64,000 nucleotides of DNA from JAEZPW01 sp035629075 (GTDB lineage: Bacteria; Acidobacteriota; Terriglobia; Terriglobales; Acidobacteriaceae). The position numbers and the translations under genes are program-made. Below the pieces are notes generated by a model that worked only from the letters and a program-made list of their open reading frames with translations, ran no database searches and was not told the origin of the DNA. The stretch covers positions 1 through 64,000 of the forward strand of contig DASPIK010000086.1 of NCBI GenBank assembly GCA_035629075.1, written 5' to 3'. Below, piece after piece: positions 1 to 9,332 of the stretch (positions are counted from its first letter, which is position 1; each line of letters begins with the position of its first letter).

Positions 1-1365
1 CACGAACACCGCGATCAACACCAGCGAGGTCGCAATTACCGCGCCTGTAACCTCCGCCATCCCAACTTCCGACGCTCGTCGAGCGTTCGCAATGCCTTCG
101 TCAATATGTCGCTCCACGTTCTCAATTACCACAATGGCGTCGTCAACAACTAACCCTGTAGCCAGCGTAATTCCGAAAAGCGTCAGAGTGTTGATTGAGA
201 AGTCGAACAGCTTTATGAAAGCGAACGTCCCGATTAGCGAAACCGGAATCGTAATCGCCGGGATGATGGTGCTGCGCCAGCTTTGGAGGAAGAGGAAGAT
301 GACGAGGATGACTATGATGATCGCCTCGATTAGCGTCTTTAGTACCTCTTCAATCGACTGCCCGACCGCCGTTGTGGTGTTGAATGCAACCTGATACTTC
401 AGCCCCGGCGGGAACTGCTTTGACAGCCGTTCCAGTTCTGCCCTGACACCCTTGTCCACATCCAAGGCATTCGCGTTCGTAAGCTGCAGGATGCCAAGAC
501 CTAGCGCGCTGTAGCCGTTGAAGCTCAGGTTTGACCCGTAACTCTCAGCTCCAAGTTCGGCCCTGCCAACATCGCGCAGCAGCACCAATGAACCGTCTTC
601 CGAGCGCTTCAGAACAATTTGGTCGAACTCCTTGGGAGTTACGAGTCGGCCAACCGCTCGCACGCTGATCTGGTATGCCTGCCCCGGCATGGATGGCTGG
701 TCACCGACTTGGCCCGCTGCTACCTGCACATTCTGCTCGCGAAGTGCCGACACTACGTCCTGAGCGGTGAGTTTGCGAGCGGCAAGCTTCACGGGATCCA
801 GCCAAAGCCGCATCGCGTACTTGCGCTCGCCGAAGATGATGACGTCGCCCACGCCCGGTACGCGCTTGAGCGCGTCCTTCACATAAACATCGAGGTAGTT
901 GCTGATGAAAAGCGGATCGTACTGGCCTTTGTCGGCATAAACGCCCACCGCCATTACGAACGAGCCGGAGTTCTTATTCACCGTTACGCCGGTGGTTTGC
1001 ACCTCGCCGGGTAGACGCCCCAGTGCCGTCGAGGCGCGGTTCTGCACATCTACGGCGGCAATGTCTAGATCGCGCGTGATATCGAAAGTGGCGGTTATGC
1101 TACTTGACCCATCATTGCCGCTGCTGGAACTGATATACCGCATTCCCTCGGCACCATTGATTGCCTGTTCCAGCAGCGTGGTCACACCGGTCTCAACCGC
1201 TTGGGAGTTAGCTCCGGTATAGAAGCTGCTCACGGTGACCTGCGGAGGAGCGAGCTGCGGGAATTGCGCGATGGGCAGAGTGGGAATCGCGATCGCACCG
1301 GCGAGAATGATGAGGAGAGCGCAGACCGTCGCGAAAACCGGGCGGCTGATGAAGAATTTGACCAT
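1..1365 (-). CDS. RND multidrug efflux inner-membrane transporter, N-terminal part (cut by window edge)
   Basis: This is the N-terminal 455 codons of a hydrophobe/amphiphile-efflux (AcrB/MexB-type) proton antiporter; the gene runs off the left edge. The ATG at 1363-1365 opens MVKFFISRPVF, the typical start of TM1 in HAE1 pumps. The first periplasmic loop follows (TLPIAQFPQLAPPQV), then TM2-TM4 near the edge. The paired aspartates of TM4 needed for proton relay are visible as VVDD (Asp408-Asp409, equal to AcrB Asp407-Asp408). It lies 18 bp downstream of the fusion-protein gene on the same strand, so the two should be co-transcribed; no outer-membrane channel gene is visible. Substrate cannot be told from the sequence. 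Confidence 0.95.
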   Translation of the reverse strand, partial: MVKFFISRPVFATVCALLIILAGAIAIPTLPIAQFPQLAPPQVTVSSFYTGANSQAVETGVTTLLEQAINGAEGMRYISSSSGNDGSSSITATFDITRDLDIAAVDVQNRASTALGRLPGEVQTTGVTVNKNSGSFVMAVGVYADKGQYDPLFISNYLDVYVKDALKRVPGVGDVIIFGERKYAMRLWLDPVKLAARKLTAQDVVSALREQNVQVAAGQVGDQPSMPGQAYQISVRAVGRLVTPKEFDQIVLKRSEDGSLVLLRDVGRAELGAESYGSNLSFNGYSALGLGILQLTNANALDVDKGVRAELERLSKQFPPGLKYQVAFNTTTAVGQSIEEVLKTLIEAIIIVILVIFLFLQSWRSTIIPAITIPVSLIGTFAFIKLFDFSINTLTLFGITLATGLVVDDAIVVIENVERHIDEGIANARRASEVGMAEVTGAVIATSLVLIAVFV

Positions 1366-1383
1366 TGTTGATGCTCCCGCGCT

Positions 1384-2514
1384 CTAAGATTGCGGCTGAA
1401 CGGGCATGCCGTCGGTGAGCATCTGCACGCCGCTGATGATGATGCGCTCGCCGGCCTTTAATCCTTCCTGAACGACATAGTCGTTATCGACGAGATCACC
1501 CACCTTAAGTGGCCGCTGCCTTGCCACCGGCTTGCCACCGTTGTCGTCCACTACAAAAGCGAAGATTTGAGCGCCCAATCTGGACACAGCGGTGACTGGC
1601 ACCACAGGCATTTGGCGTTCGCTCCACAACATACGTGCCCGCACCACCTGGGCATTGCGAAATCGACCATCGCCGTTAGGGAGGGAGGTCTTGACGAGCA
1701 GCAATTGGCTGTCGGGATCGACCCTGGGCGAGATGAACGTAACCTTCGTCCGAACCGGGCTGCTGCCATCCGTGTAGATTACGACCGGCATGCCCAGTCG
1801 CACATCGGCCGCCTTATCGGCTGGCAAAGAAATGTATGCTTCCAGTTCCCCCCGCTGATCCACTGTCGTGAGCTGAGTCTGAACGGAGACACGGTCGCCG
1901 ACACGCACCGGAATGTCGCCCACGATGCCCGGTTCCGGTGCCTTAACCGTGTAGTACCGAAGCTGCTCGCGCTGCTCACGTATGGATGCGTCGCTAGCCG
2001 CAACATCGGCCTGTGCCGCCCGGAACGCCGATTGCGCCTGGTCGAGATCCTGACGGCTGATTACGCCCGCGGCATACAACTGTTTGCGGCGCTCGAGTTC
2101 GCGACGGTTGTAGTCCAGCGTCGCACGCTTGGCGTTCCGCGTGGCAACCTGGTTCACCACTGAAGCCTGTTGCTTGTCCGGATCAATCTCGAGCAGTCGC
2201 GTACCACGTTGCACGCGGTCGCCCGCCTGCACGTAGATCCGCGTGATATAACCTTCCACCTGAGGCTGGATGATTGCCGAGTTCCGCGAACGCAAGGTGG
2301 CGAGATATTCCGTTGAGTCGGCTACCTGCTTCAGTTGCGCAGGCTGAACCTTCACCGGCATAGCCTGCCCACCGGGTCCCGCAGCACCGGGACCGTTCCC
2401 GTCGCCCGCGGCCGAGGCGTCGCCACTGCAGCCAACCCCAACGACAACCAAGAAGATCACTGCTACAAGGGACGTAAGGTGAAGCTGGATATGCCGAGTT
2501 GACCGGCGGTTCAT
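1384..2514 (-). CDS. RND efflux periplasmic adaptor (membrane fusion) lipoprotein
   Basis: 376 aa AcrA/MexA-family adaptor that links the RND pump to an outer-membrane channel. The N-terminus has a basic, hydrophobic leader ending in a lipobox (VGVGC, about residues 25-29), so it should be lipid-anchored. A Gly/Ala-rich linker follows, then the barrel-sandwich half motif (IIQPQVEGYITRIYVQAGD), an alpha-hairpin (residues about 110-190, with LYAAGVISRQDLDQA), the second lipoyl half (TVKAPEPGIVGDIPVRVGD) and a beta-barrel C-terminus. Length is normal. The pump gene follows 18 bp downstream. Confidence 0.95.
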   Translation of the reverse strand: MNRRSTRHIQLHLTSLVAVIFLVVVGVGCSGDASAAGDGNGPGAAGPGGQAMPVKVQPAQLKQVADSTEYLATLRSRNSAIIQPQVEGYITRIYVQAGDRVQRGTRLLEIDPDKQQASVVNQVATRNAKRATLDYNRRELERRKQLYAAGVISRQDLDQAQSAFRAAQADVAASDASIREQREQLRYYTVKAPEPGIVGDIPVRVGDRVSVQTQLTTVDQRGELEAYISLPADKAADVRLGMPVVIYTDGSSPVRTKVTFISPRVDPDSQLLLVKTSLPNGDGRFRNAQVVRARMLWSERQMPVVPVTAVSRLGAQIFAFVVDDNGGKPVARQRPLKVGDLVDNDYVVQEGLKAGERIIISGVQMLTDGMPVQPQS

Positions 2515-3002
2515 TCGTACTCCTCTGGCGTTCTGCGCGGAGACAGCAGCAGGTTAGACACTTAGACGTGAAGAGCCAGGGAAAGGTTCTCGAATCGACC
2601 GATTCTAAGAACGGAAGATCGCATACGTGCGAATCGTTGCTTTCCCGCTCGATTAGGGGTACTCTCTGTCTAGCTCAGCGGTTCTCCCACCTCAGTTTCC
2701 TTCTTGCAGAGCACGTTCTTGTGTTGCCGAGATGTGCACCATTTACGGTGCAGGCTCGCAAGCGCCAAACGTGAGTTGCTGCATTTTCTGTGCAATATGG
2801 CGTAGCATTTGCACCAGCTACGCTACATATAGTGGTTTGTTCTTGACCGGGCGTTACTCTGTGGGTACAGTGGGGCACGCATGGGGCTCACGTAAACGAT
2901 GTTTGAGTGACGGCCACGGTTGCAAGGGGCCTGCGGCCCATTTGCTGGCAGCATTTCATCCCTGATCGGCGTCAGGTCGGGGCCCCGTTAGAGGAGTTAC
3001 AG
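2515..3002. other. Gene-free divergent intergenic region
   Basis: About 490 bp between the divergently transcribed efflux operon and smc. I see no convincing gene, tRNA or hairpin here. It should hold the two promoters, but none stands out. An in-frame GTG upstream (2907) would extend SMC by 32 residues of no similarity to the family, so the tail of the region was left non-coding. Confidence 0.5.
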
Positions 3003-6000
3003 TTGCTCAAACTCAAGAAGCTGCAGATTCTCGGTTTCAAGTCCTTCTGCGATCGTACCGAACTCCGCTTTAGCGGCGACGGCGTAGCCGCCATCGTCGG
3101 CCCGAATGGCTGCGGAAAATCGAACATCGCTGACGCAATCACGTGGGTGCTGGGAGAGCAGTCCGCAAAGAGCTTGCGCGGAAGCCGCATGGAAGACGTT
3201 ATCTTTGCTGGCACACGTAACCGCAAGCCGACAGGCATGGCGGAAGTGACGCTCACGCTTGTGGATCCCGGCACGTACGACGGCCCAATCGACGAGGAAC
3301 CCGAGATCGAAATCCGCGATGACATGCCCGTCGAGGACTGGGATGAAGAGACCATCCGCGCGGAATCAGCAGCCGAAGTCGAAGCCTACACGGAAGAAGT
3401 TCGCCCCGGTCAGGTTGACGAAGTCCCCGCCGCTGAAGCACCCGCCGATGCCGCTCAGTCCACGCCAGCAGCCGCAGCGGGCGAGGGCGTAGCGTCGGTC
3501 GAAAGCGTAGCCCCGAGTTCCAGTCCGGCGAGTCCCGAGTCGTCGGTTGCGTCAGGCGCTGCCCCGGAGCAGCTAGAAAACCAGGCGACAGCAGCAGGAC
3601 CTGAGAACGCTCGGGCACAGGTCACCGCCGCCCCGCAAGTCGTCCTGAAGATAAGGCGCCGCAAGTTCAATCGCACTCCCCTGAAGAAGGGTGAGATCGT
3701 CGTAACTCGCCGCCTTTTCCGCTCTGGCGAAAGCGAATACCTGCTGAACCATAAGCTGTGCCGCCTGCGCGACATTCAGGACATCTTTATGGGCACGGGT
3801 CTTGGCCCGGAGTCCTACGCCATCATCGAGCAGGGCCGCATCGGCCAGATTCTGTCGAGCAAGCCAACCGACCGCCGCGCAATCATCGAGGAAGCCGCCG
3901 GCATCACCAAGTTCAAAACCAAGAAGCGATTGGCCGAAGCTCGCCTCGAAGAAGCCAAGCTTAATCTGAACCGCGTAAACGACATTTTTGAAGAAGTGAC
4001 GCGGCAGATGAACTCTCTGAAGCGCCAGGCCGCGAAAGCCGAGCGCTATGCCCGGCTGCGCGACCAGATGCGCGAGAAACTCCGCGTGGTGCTGGCCAGC
4101 AAGTTCGCCGCGCTGCAACTGGAGAAGACGCAACTCGAAGCTGAACTCACGGCAATCACAGAAGAGTTGCACATTCGCACGGACGCCGTGCGACAGATGG
4201 AGTCGGAACAAGGCGAACGCACCCAGCGCGGGTACGAAATCGAAACCGAACTGCGCAATGTTCGCCAGCGTTTGAGTGAGATCGCACTCGAAACCGATCG
4301 CGCCACCGCGAAGCGCCGCAATAACGAAGAACGCTGCGCCGAACTCGACCGACGCTCAGAGGCCGCCCGCGCCGAACTCGGCCAGACCCAGGAAAAGCAA
4401 GCGACCCTCGAAGCCGAGCGCGAGCAAAACCGCCTGACGCTCCAGACCGCCGCGAACGACGTATGCGCCGCGCAGCAGTCACTTAATACACGCCAGCAGG
4501 AGGCGCAGGCCGCTGCCGCCACGCTGGCGAATACCGAACGTGAGCAGGAACAGCGCCGGGTTGCCATAATGCAGGCTGCGAATGACTCGGCGAACATCCG
4601 CAACCGCGTCACGCAAGCCGAAGAGAACATCGCGTCGCTCGAACGGGAGACGCAGCGCCTCCAGAGTGAAATCGCCTCGGCCAACATTCAACTTGAGAGC
4701 TTTGGAGGAGAACGCGGGCAGTTGACGGTTGAGTTCGAATCGGCGTCCGTGAAAGTCAGTTCGCTCGCTGCGCAGATCGCAGAGGCACGTGAGACCTTAC
4801 ACGCCAAGCGCGCTGCCGAAGCCGACTCCAAGCGCCGTCTCGACGGACTCCGCGCAGAATTTGCTTCCCTGCAAGGCAAGCGTTCGTCTCTGGAAGCCGT
4901 CATCGCCGAACACGGCTACTCGACAGATTCCGTGCGGCGACTGTTCCAGTCTGGAGCCATGCAGAACGGCTTCAAGCCGGTTGGCGTGCTCGCTGACTTC
5001 CTCGAAGTCGAGGACCGCTTCGAACATGTCGTAGACGATTTCCTGCGCGACGAACTCAACTACATCGTCGTGAAGAGCTGGGACGCCGCCGATCACGGTC
5101 TGAACCTCCTCCGTACTGATGTCGATGGCCGCGCGACATTCATGGTCCACCCCGAGGACTCGCAGGCAAAGTTCTCCTTCACCGTGGACGAGGCCGCCGC
5201 CCAGGCCGCAGCCCCCCGTCGCGATGGTATTGTGCCTCTGAAGCACGCCATCCGCGTACTCGACGGGTTCGGCAAGTCGCTCGAAGTCATCCTGCCGAAG
5301 CTGCGCGACGGCTACATCGTCCCTGACGCTGGCGTCGGCCGCGAACTGGCTCTGGAAAATCCAGACGCTTTCTTCCTGTCGCACAGCACAGGTGAGTGCT
5401 TCCACAACGTGACCGTCACCGGCGGCAAGCAGCGCGCCGAAGGTCCTCTGGCCATGAAGCGCGAGTTGCGCGACGTCATGCGCCATCAGAACGAACTGGA
5501 GCACGCCCTTCGCGACGAAGAATCGAAAGTCGGCACGCTGGGCCGCGAGATCACCGAGATCACAACGCTCATCGAGAGCCTGGAAGCCGAGCGCCGCGAG
5601 AGCGAAAAGCAGGCTATGACCAGCGGCCACACGCTCAAGCAACTCGACTCCGAAATGGAGCGTGTCCGCGGACGCCTTGCCACCTACGAGCGTGAACTCG
5701 CCCGAGTCGGCCAGGAGAAAGCGGCAAGGCAGTCCTTCATCGCCGAGAAGAGTGCCGAACTGGCCCGCACCGAGCAGCGCCGCGCCGAACTCGAAGACGC
5801 AATGGCTTCCTCCCAGCAGGAACTCGCGCGTTTGCGCGAGGCCCGCGACGCCGCCGCACTCAGCGCTTCGGAAGTCCGCGCACAAGTCGCCGCCCTCGAA
5901 GAACGCCGCCGTGCCGCCGCGCAGGCACTACAACGAATCGAATCGCTCGTCGCCGAAGTTTCCGGCCGCGTTAAAGCCCTCCACTCGCAAATCGAGTCTG

Positions 6001-7007
6001 CTGCGATGGAGAAGACGCAGCGCGAAGCCGAGAGCGTCGAGCTTGGCGAAAAGCTGATCGTTCTCGCCGCCGAGCGCGAACAGGCCCAAGTCCGTGAATC
6101 GGAGCTCCAGACGGAAACCGAACAGGTACGCGCCCGTCTCGCAGAACTCGAAGAGCAGCTCCGCGCTGCGCGCGAGTCAATGGACGCCGCTCGCGACCGC
6201 CGTGGCGAACTGACCACTTCCGTCGCCCGCCTCGAAACAAACGCGCAACACATGACGGAAACGTCGGTCGCCGAACTTGGTGTAACCCCGACTGACCTCA
6301 TCGCCGACGAAGCCGTCCTAAAGGTCGAAGGCGAAGCCCTCGCGACCGAGGACGCGGAATATCACGAGTTACGAGCAAAGCTCGACAACTTCGGGGCCGT
6401 GAACATGATGGCCCTCGAGGAGTACAACGAAACCTCGCAACGCCACACGTTCCTCGACACTCAGCGCAAGGATCTGCTCGATTCCATCGCCAACACGCAG
6501 GAGACGATCCGGGAAATCGAGACCATCTCGAAACAAAAGTTTGAGGAAGCGTTCCACGCCATCAACGACAACTTTACCCGGACATTCACGAAGCTTTTCG
6601 GCGGCGGCCAGGCCTTTATGAAGCTTACCGACGAAGAGAACTCGATGGAGAGCGGCATAGACGTTGTTGCGTCGCCCCCGGGGAAAAAGTTGCAAAACGT
6701 GCTGCTGCTCTCGGGCGGCGAGAAGGCCCTAACCGCGCTCTCGCTGTTGGTCGGTATCTTCCAGTATCAACCGAGTCCGTTCTGCATTCTGGACGAAGTC
6801 GATGCCCCGCTGGACGAAACGAACGTAGGCCGGTTCACCGAACTCGTGCGCGAGATGAGCACGCATACACAATTCATCCTGATTACGCACAGCAAGAAGA
6901 CGATGAGCATTGCTCCCGTGATGTACGGGGTGACGATGCAGGAACCGGGAGTGTCCAAGCTGGTCTCGGTCCGATTCAACGAGGCTCAGGCCGTCGCGAG
7001 CGCGTGA
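3003..7007 (+). CDS. smc: Chromosome segregation ATPase SMC with a large insertion in the N-terminal head
   Basis: Structural maintenance of chromosomes protein, 1334 aa from a TTG start. I chose TTG 3003 because GAGGAG sits at 2991-2996 and the protein then opens MLKLKKLQILGFKSF, the universal SMC start. Walker A is GPNGCGKS (about residues 33-40); two long coiled coils flank a hinge (around residues 650-800); the ABC signature LSGGEKAL and Walker B (FCILDEVDAPLDE) lie near residue 1237 onward. The family is usually about 1150-1200 aa. The extra length is mainly an insert of about 125-130 residues between VTLTLVD (ends about 87) and GEIVVTRRLFRSGESEYLLN (from about 230). The insert is Glu/Ala/Pro/Ser-rich, ends in a basic patch and looks disordered. 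The ATPase motifs are intact, so the protein should be functional. A terminator follows. Confidence 0.96.
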   Translation: MLKLKKLQILGFKSFCDRTELRFSGDGVAAIVGPNGCGKSNIADAITWVLGEQSAKSLRGSRMEDVIFAGTRNRKPTGMAEVTLTLVDPGTYDGPIDEEPEIEIRDDMPVEDWDEETIRAESAAEVEAYTEEVRPGQVDEVPAAEAPADAAQSTPAAAAGEGVASVESVAPSSSPASPESSVASGAAPEQLENQATAAGPENARAQVTAAPQVVLKIRRRKFNRTPLKKGEIVVTRRLFRSGESEYLLNHKLCRLRDIQDIFMGTGLGPESYAIIEQGRIGQILSSKPTDRRAIIEEAAGITKFKTKKRLAEARLEEAKLNLNRVNDIFEEVTRQMNSLKRQAAKAERYARLRDQMREKLRVVLASKFAALQLEKTQLEAELTAITEELHIRTDAVRQMESEQGERTQRGYEIETELRNVRQRLSEIALETDRATAKRRNNEERCAELDRRSEAARAELGQTQEKQATLEAEREQNRLTLQTAANDVCAAQQSLNTRQQEAQAAAATLANTEREQEQRRVAIMQAANDSANIRNRVTQAEENIASLERETQRLQSEIASANIQLESFGGERGQLTVEFESASVKVSSLAAQIAEARETLHAKRAAEADSKRRLDGLRAEFASLQGKRSSLEAVIAEHGYSTDSVRRLFQSGAMQNGFKPVGVLADFLEVEDRFEHVVDDFLRDELNYIVVKSWDAADHGLNLLRTDVDGRATFMVHPEDSQAKFSFTVDEAAAQAAAPRRDGIVPLKHAIRVLDGFGKSLEVILPKLRDGYIVPDAGVGRELALENPDAFFLSHSTGECFHNVTVTGGKQRAEGPLAMKRELRDVMRHQNELEHALRDEESKVGTLGREITEITTLIESLEAERRESEKQAMTSGHTLKQLDSEMERVRGRLATYERELARVGQEKAARQSFIAEKSAELARTEQRRAELEDAMASSQQELARLREARDAAALSASEVRAQVAALEERRRAAAQALQRIESLVAEVSGRVKALHSQIESAAMEKTQREAESVELGEKLIVLAAEREQAQVRESELQTETEQVRARLAELEEQLRAARESMDAARDRRGELTTSVARLETNAQHMTETSVAELGVTPTDLIADEAVLKVEGEALATEDAEYHELRAKLDNFGAVNMMALEEYNETSQRHTFLDTQRKDLLDSIANTQETIREIETISKQKFEEAFHAINDNFTRTFTKLFGGGQAFMKLTDEENSMESGIDVVASPPGKKLQNVLLLSGGEKALTALSLLVGIFQYQPSPFCILDEVDAPLDETNVGRFTELVREMSTHTQFILITHSKKTMSIAPVMYGVTMQEPGVSKLVSVRFNEAQAVASA

Positions 7008-7086
7008 TAGTGGTGACTGTTGTGCTCGCCGGACGTCTAGCTCGCGAGGCTGCGAACAAGTTTTGTGCGGCCAACTCATTGTGTCT

Positions 7087-7117
7087 GGACGGGTCTCCCC
7101 GACCCGTCCGTTTTTTT
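7087..7117 (+). terminator. Rho-independent terminator after smc
   Basis: A perfect 9-bp stem (GGACGGGTC at 7087-7095, GACCCGTCC at 7101-7109) with a 5-nt loop is followed by seven T residues (7111-7117). It lies 80 bp after the smc stop codon and ends that unit before the purC promoter. Confidence 0.92.
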
Positions 7118-7282
7118 CAACGCTTTCATATAGGGCGCCGATGTATCGTTTAACGATATCCACCTGATAGCGAAATTCTTTTTCACGATTGAGGCACTCC
7201 GAACCCGCGTAAATGGCTGTCAGGCGAATCACGCTCGCGCTGTCAATCAAATTTCTGCTACAGTAATTCTTCGCCCGGAAAG

Positions 7283-7325
7283 GTCCGATTTCGGACGTTG
7301 ACAAACACCGCCCGCTGGCTAGAAT
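7283..7325 (+). promoter_or_regulatory. Sigma-70 type promoter of purC with an upstream palindrome
   Basis: TTGACA (7298-7303) and TAGAAT (7320-7325) are separated by 16 bp, about 30 bp upstream of the purC GTG start. Immediately upstream of the -35 box is a perfect inverted repeat, GTCCGATTTCGGAC (7283-7296, 6-bp arms). Its position would suit a regulator site; the regulator is unknown. Box matches are seen directly; function is inferred. Confidence 0.7.
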
Positions 7326-7356
7326 ACCCAAGTCTCTTAGCGAGAAAGATTCCGCC

Positions 7357-8271
7357 GTGATACACGAACAACAATCCGCCGTTCTGCTGCGAACAGATTT
7401 CAAAGAGCTCGAGCTTCATGCAACCGGAAAAGTGCGCGACGTTTACCGCGTGGACAGCGACCGCCTGCTCTTCGTCGCCACGGACCGCATTTCAGCTTTC
7501 GATTACGTCCTCGCTTCTGGAATTCCGGAAAAGGGGCGCGTGCTGACACAGATTTCGCTTTTCTGGTTCGATTTTTTGAAAGACATCGTCCCGAGCCACC
7601 TGATCACTGCCGACGTGAACCTCTACCCTGACCAGTTGCAGAAGTACCGCGACCAACTTGTGGGCCGCTCGATGCTGGTTACCAGAGCAGAGATGTTCCC
7701 AGTTGAGTGTGTCGTTCGTGGGTATCTTTCCGGGTCTGGCTGGAAGGAATACAAGCAGAGTGGCGCCGTTTGCGGAATTTCGCTGCCGCAGGGATTGCGT
7801 GAGTCGGATAAGCTTCCAGAACCGATCTTCACGCCGGCCACCAAGGCAGTTGATGGCCACGATGAAAACATTCCGTTTGAACGCATGACCCAGATCGTCG
7901 GTCGCGAGATGAGCGAAAAACTGCGCGACCTCAGCCTGCGTGTGTACAAAAAGGCTGCGAATTACGCTGCCGAGCGCGGCATTATCATCGCGGACACCAA
8001 GTTTGAATTCGGCATGACCGCGAACGGGATCACGCTTGCCGACGAAGTGCTCACTCCAGACTCGTCACGCTTCTGGCCAGCTGACACACATGCCCCAGGC
8101 AAAGCGCAGGACTCCTACGATAAGCAGTACGTCCGAGACTATCTAGAAGAGATCCGTTGGAACAAGCAACCGCCCGCCCCGTCGCTACCGGAAGCGGTGC
8201 AGCGCAGGACGACCGAGAAGTATGTTGAAGCTTATCGGCGGCTGACTGGCCGCGATCTGCTGTCCGCCTGA
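7357..8271 (+). CDS. purC: Phosphoribosylaminoimidazole-succinocarboxamide synthase (SAICAR synthetase)
   Basis: 304 aa enzyme of purine synthesis that joins CAIR and aspartate using ATP. Family motifs are clear: GKVRDVY near residue 23, FVATDRISAFDYVL, the carboxylate-binding segment VRGYLSGSGWKEY, IIADTKFEFG and DEVLTPDSSRFWP. The length fits the longer (about 300 aa) class of single-domain SAICAR synthetases. The start is GTG 7357, about 30 bp after a good promoter. The next gene begins 2 bp after the stop, so translation is probably coupled. No other pur genes are nearby. Confidence 0.96.
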   Translation: MIHEQQSAVLLRTDFKELELHATGKVRDVYRVDSDRLLFVATDRISAFDYVLASGIPEKGRVLTQISLFWFDFLKDIVPSHLITADVNLYPDQLQKYRDQLVGRSMLVTRAEMFPVECVVRGYLSGSGWKEYKQSGAVCGISLPQGLRESDKLPEPIFTPATKAVDGHDENIPFERMTQIVGREMSEKLRDLSLRVYKKAANYAAERGIIIADTKFEFGMTANGITLADEVLTPDSSRFWPADTHAPGKAQDSYDKQYVRDYLEEIRWNKQPPAPSLPEAVQRRTTEKYVEAYRRLTGRDLLSA

Positions 8272-8273
8272 AC

Positions 8274-8882
8274 ATGAGCGGCCTTGATTGGCTAATTGCC
8301 GGCATCGTCGTAGTGTCCGTGTTGTTGGCGGCCTCGCAGGGCTTTTTCTTTGAATTGTTCTCGCTGGCCGGGGTCGTTGTAGGCTACCTGGCCGCTGTGT
8401 GGGGCTACGGACGGCTAGCGCCGTGGTTCGCGCCGTTTGTGAAGTCTGCCTGGGTGGCAGACATAGCGGGCTTTTTGACAATCTTTATCACTATCGTGTT
8501 GCTGGCGGGTGTCATAGCCCGCCTTGCCCGATGGTTCTTCAAGGAAGCAGGCCTTCGCTGGTTCGATCGCCTTCTGGGCGCCGCCTTCGGACTAGTGCGC
8601 GGCCTGCTTTTCGCGGCAGTGTTCCTGTTGGCTTTGACTTCTTTTGCGCCGGACACGAAGATGCTGGCACGTTCCTCGATCGCTCCTTACGTGCTGGTTG
8701 TCGCCAGAGCTGCCGTTTGGGTCGCGCCTGCGCAGGTGAGGGCCCGCTTTGATGATGGTTTAAAGGCTTTGCGTGACTTCCGTGTTCGACCTATCGGCCC
8801 TGTCGGCCAGCCAAAGGAGCAGATCAGCACCAATGATGTGACGAGAAATGACTCGGCGACGAACGGCGATCGCGCGAGATGA
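8274..8882 (+). CDS. CvpA family membrane protein
   Basis: 202 aa. Four hydrophobic segments (about residues 5-25, 28-50, 63-88 and 100-125) and the pattern GLDWLIAGIVVVSVLLAASQGFFFELFSLAGVVVGY mark the CvpA/colicin V production family; the C-terminal 50 residues are soluble and polar. The family's role in Gram-negative bacteria is envelope-related and not well defined. It follows purC by 2 bp; in proteobacteria cvpA is linked to another purine gene (purF), so the purine association recurs here with a different partner. Confidence 0.85.
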   Translation: MSGLDWLIAGIVVVSVLLAASQGFFFELFSLAGVVVGYLAAVWGYGRLAPWFAPFVKSAWVADIAGFLTIFITIVLLAGVIARLARWFFKEAGLRWFDRLLGAAFGLVRGLLFAAVFLLALTSFAPDTKMLARSSIAPYVLVVARAAVWVAPAQVRARFDDGLKALRDFRVRPIGPVGQPKEQISTNDVTRNDSATNGDRAR

Positions 8883-8929
8883 TGAACACGATGGAACTGT
8901 AAGACTTTGCAATTGGGGGAGAGAGGCAA

Positions 8930-9211
8930 GTGAAGGATCAGCTCGAAGCACTGGTTTCCCAGATGTATAAGAGCGGTATTTTATATTCCGAGGCCGTTCG
9001 CGAATTCAAAAAGAGATTCATCATAAATGTGCTCCAGGAGTGCAATGGGAATCAATGCAAGGCCGCCCGCGAACTTGGCATGCACCGCAACACATTGAGC
9101 CGCACGATTGCCGAACTCGAACTCGATATTCGTAGCCTGAGGAATGGAGCGCGCCGGCCGCCGCGCAGTGCCCGTCCTGTGGTCCTTGAAGCGAAGAAGG
9201 TTGCCCGCTGA
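8930..9211 (+). CDS. Small Fis-type helix-turn-helix DNA-binding protein
   Basis: 93 aa from a GTG start preceded by GAGAGG at 8921-8926. Residues about 20-65 match the Fis C-terminal DNA-binding fold: a helix ending in FIINVLQECNGNQCKAA, then RELGMHRNTLSRTIAEL as the helix-turn-helix. The tail is Arg/Pro-rich and probably flexible. It lacks a receiver or AAA+ domain, so it is a standalone Fis-like protein rather than a sigma-54 activator. Target genes are unknown. It may share the purC-cvpA transcript, being 47 bp after cvpA. Confidence 0.85.
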   Translation: MKDQLEALVSQMYKSGILYSEAVREFKKRFIINVLQECNGNQCKAARELGMHRNTLSRTIAELELDIRSLRNGARRPPRSARPVVLEAKKVAR

Positions 9212-9285
9212 GCGCAAGCCTCTGACCGGCGCATGCTTCTGCAGAAGTGCGAGGCGTTCTTCGCAGGAAGTTAAAGCACAAAATT

Positions 9286-9309
9286 AAGGCCTCCCGCGAG
9301 GGAGGCCTT
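9286..9309. terminator. Bidirectional terminator between convergent genes
   Basis: A perfect 10-bp stem AAGGCCTCCC (9286-9295) and GGGAGGCCTT (9300-9309) with a GCGA tetraloop lies between the Fis-like gene (plus) and the TPR-like gene (minus). On the minus strand it is followed by AATTTT, on the plus strand by GTTGATTT, so it can serve both genes. Confidence 0.8.
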
Positions 9310-9332
9310 GTTGATTTGCACTTGAAAGTGGA

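Noticed and set aside
2669..2690. tRNA D-arm-like string (TAGCTCAGCGGTT)
   Set aside because: No anticodon arm, no TTCGA-type T-loop and no acceptor pairing around it; chance similarity.
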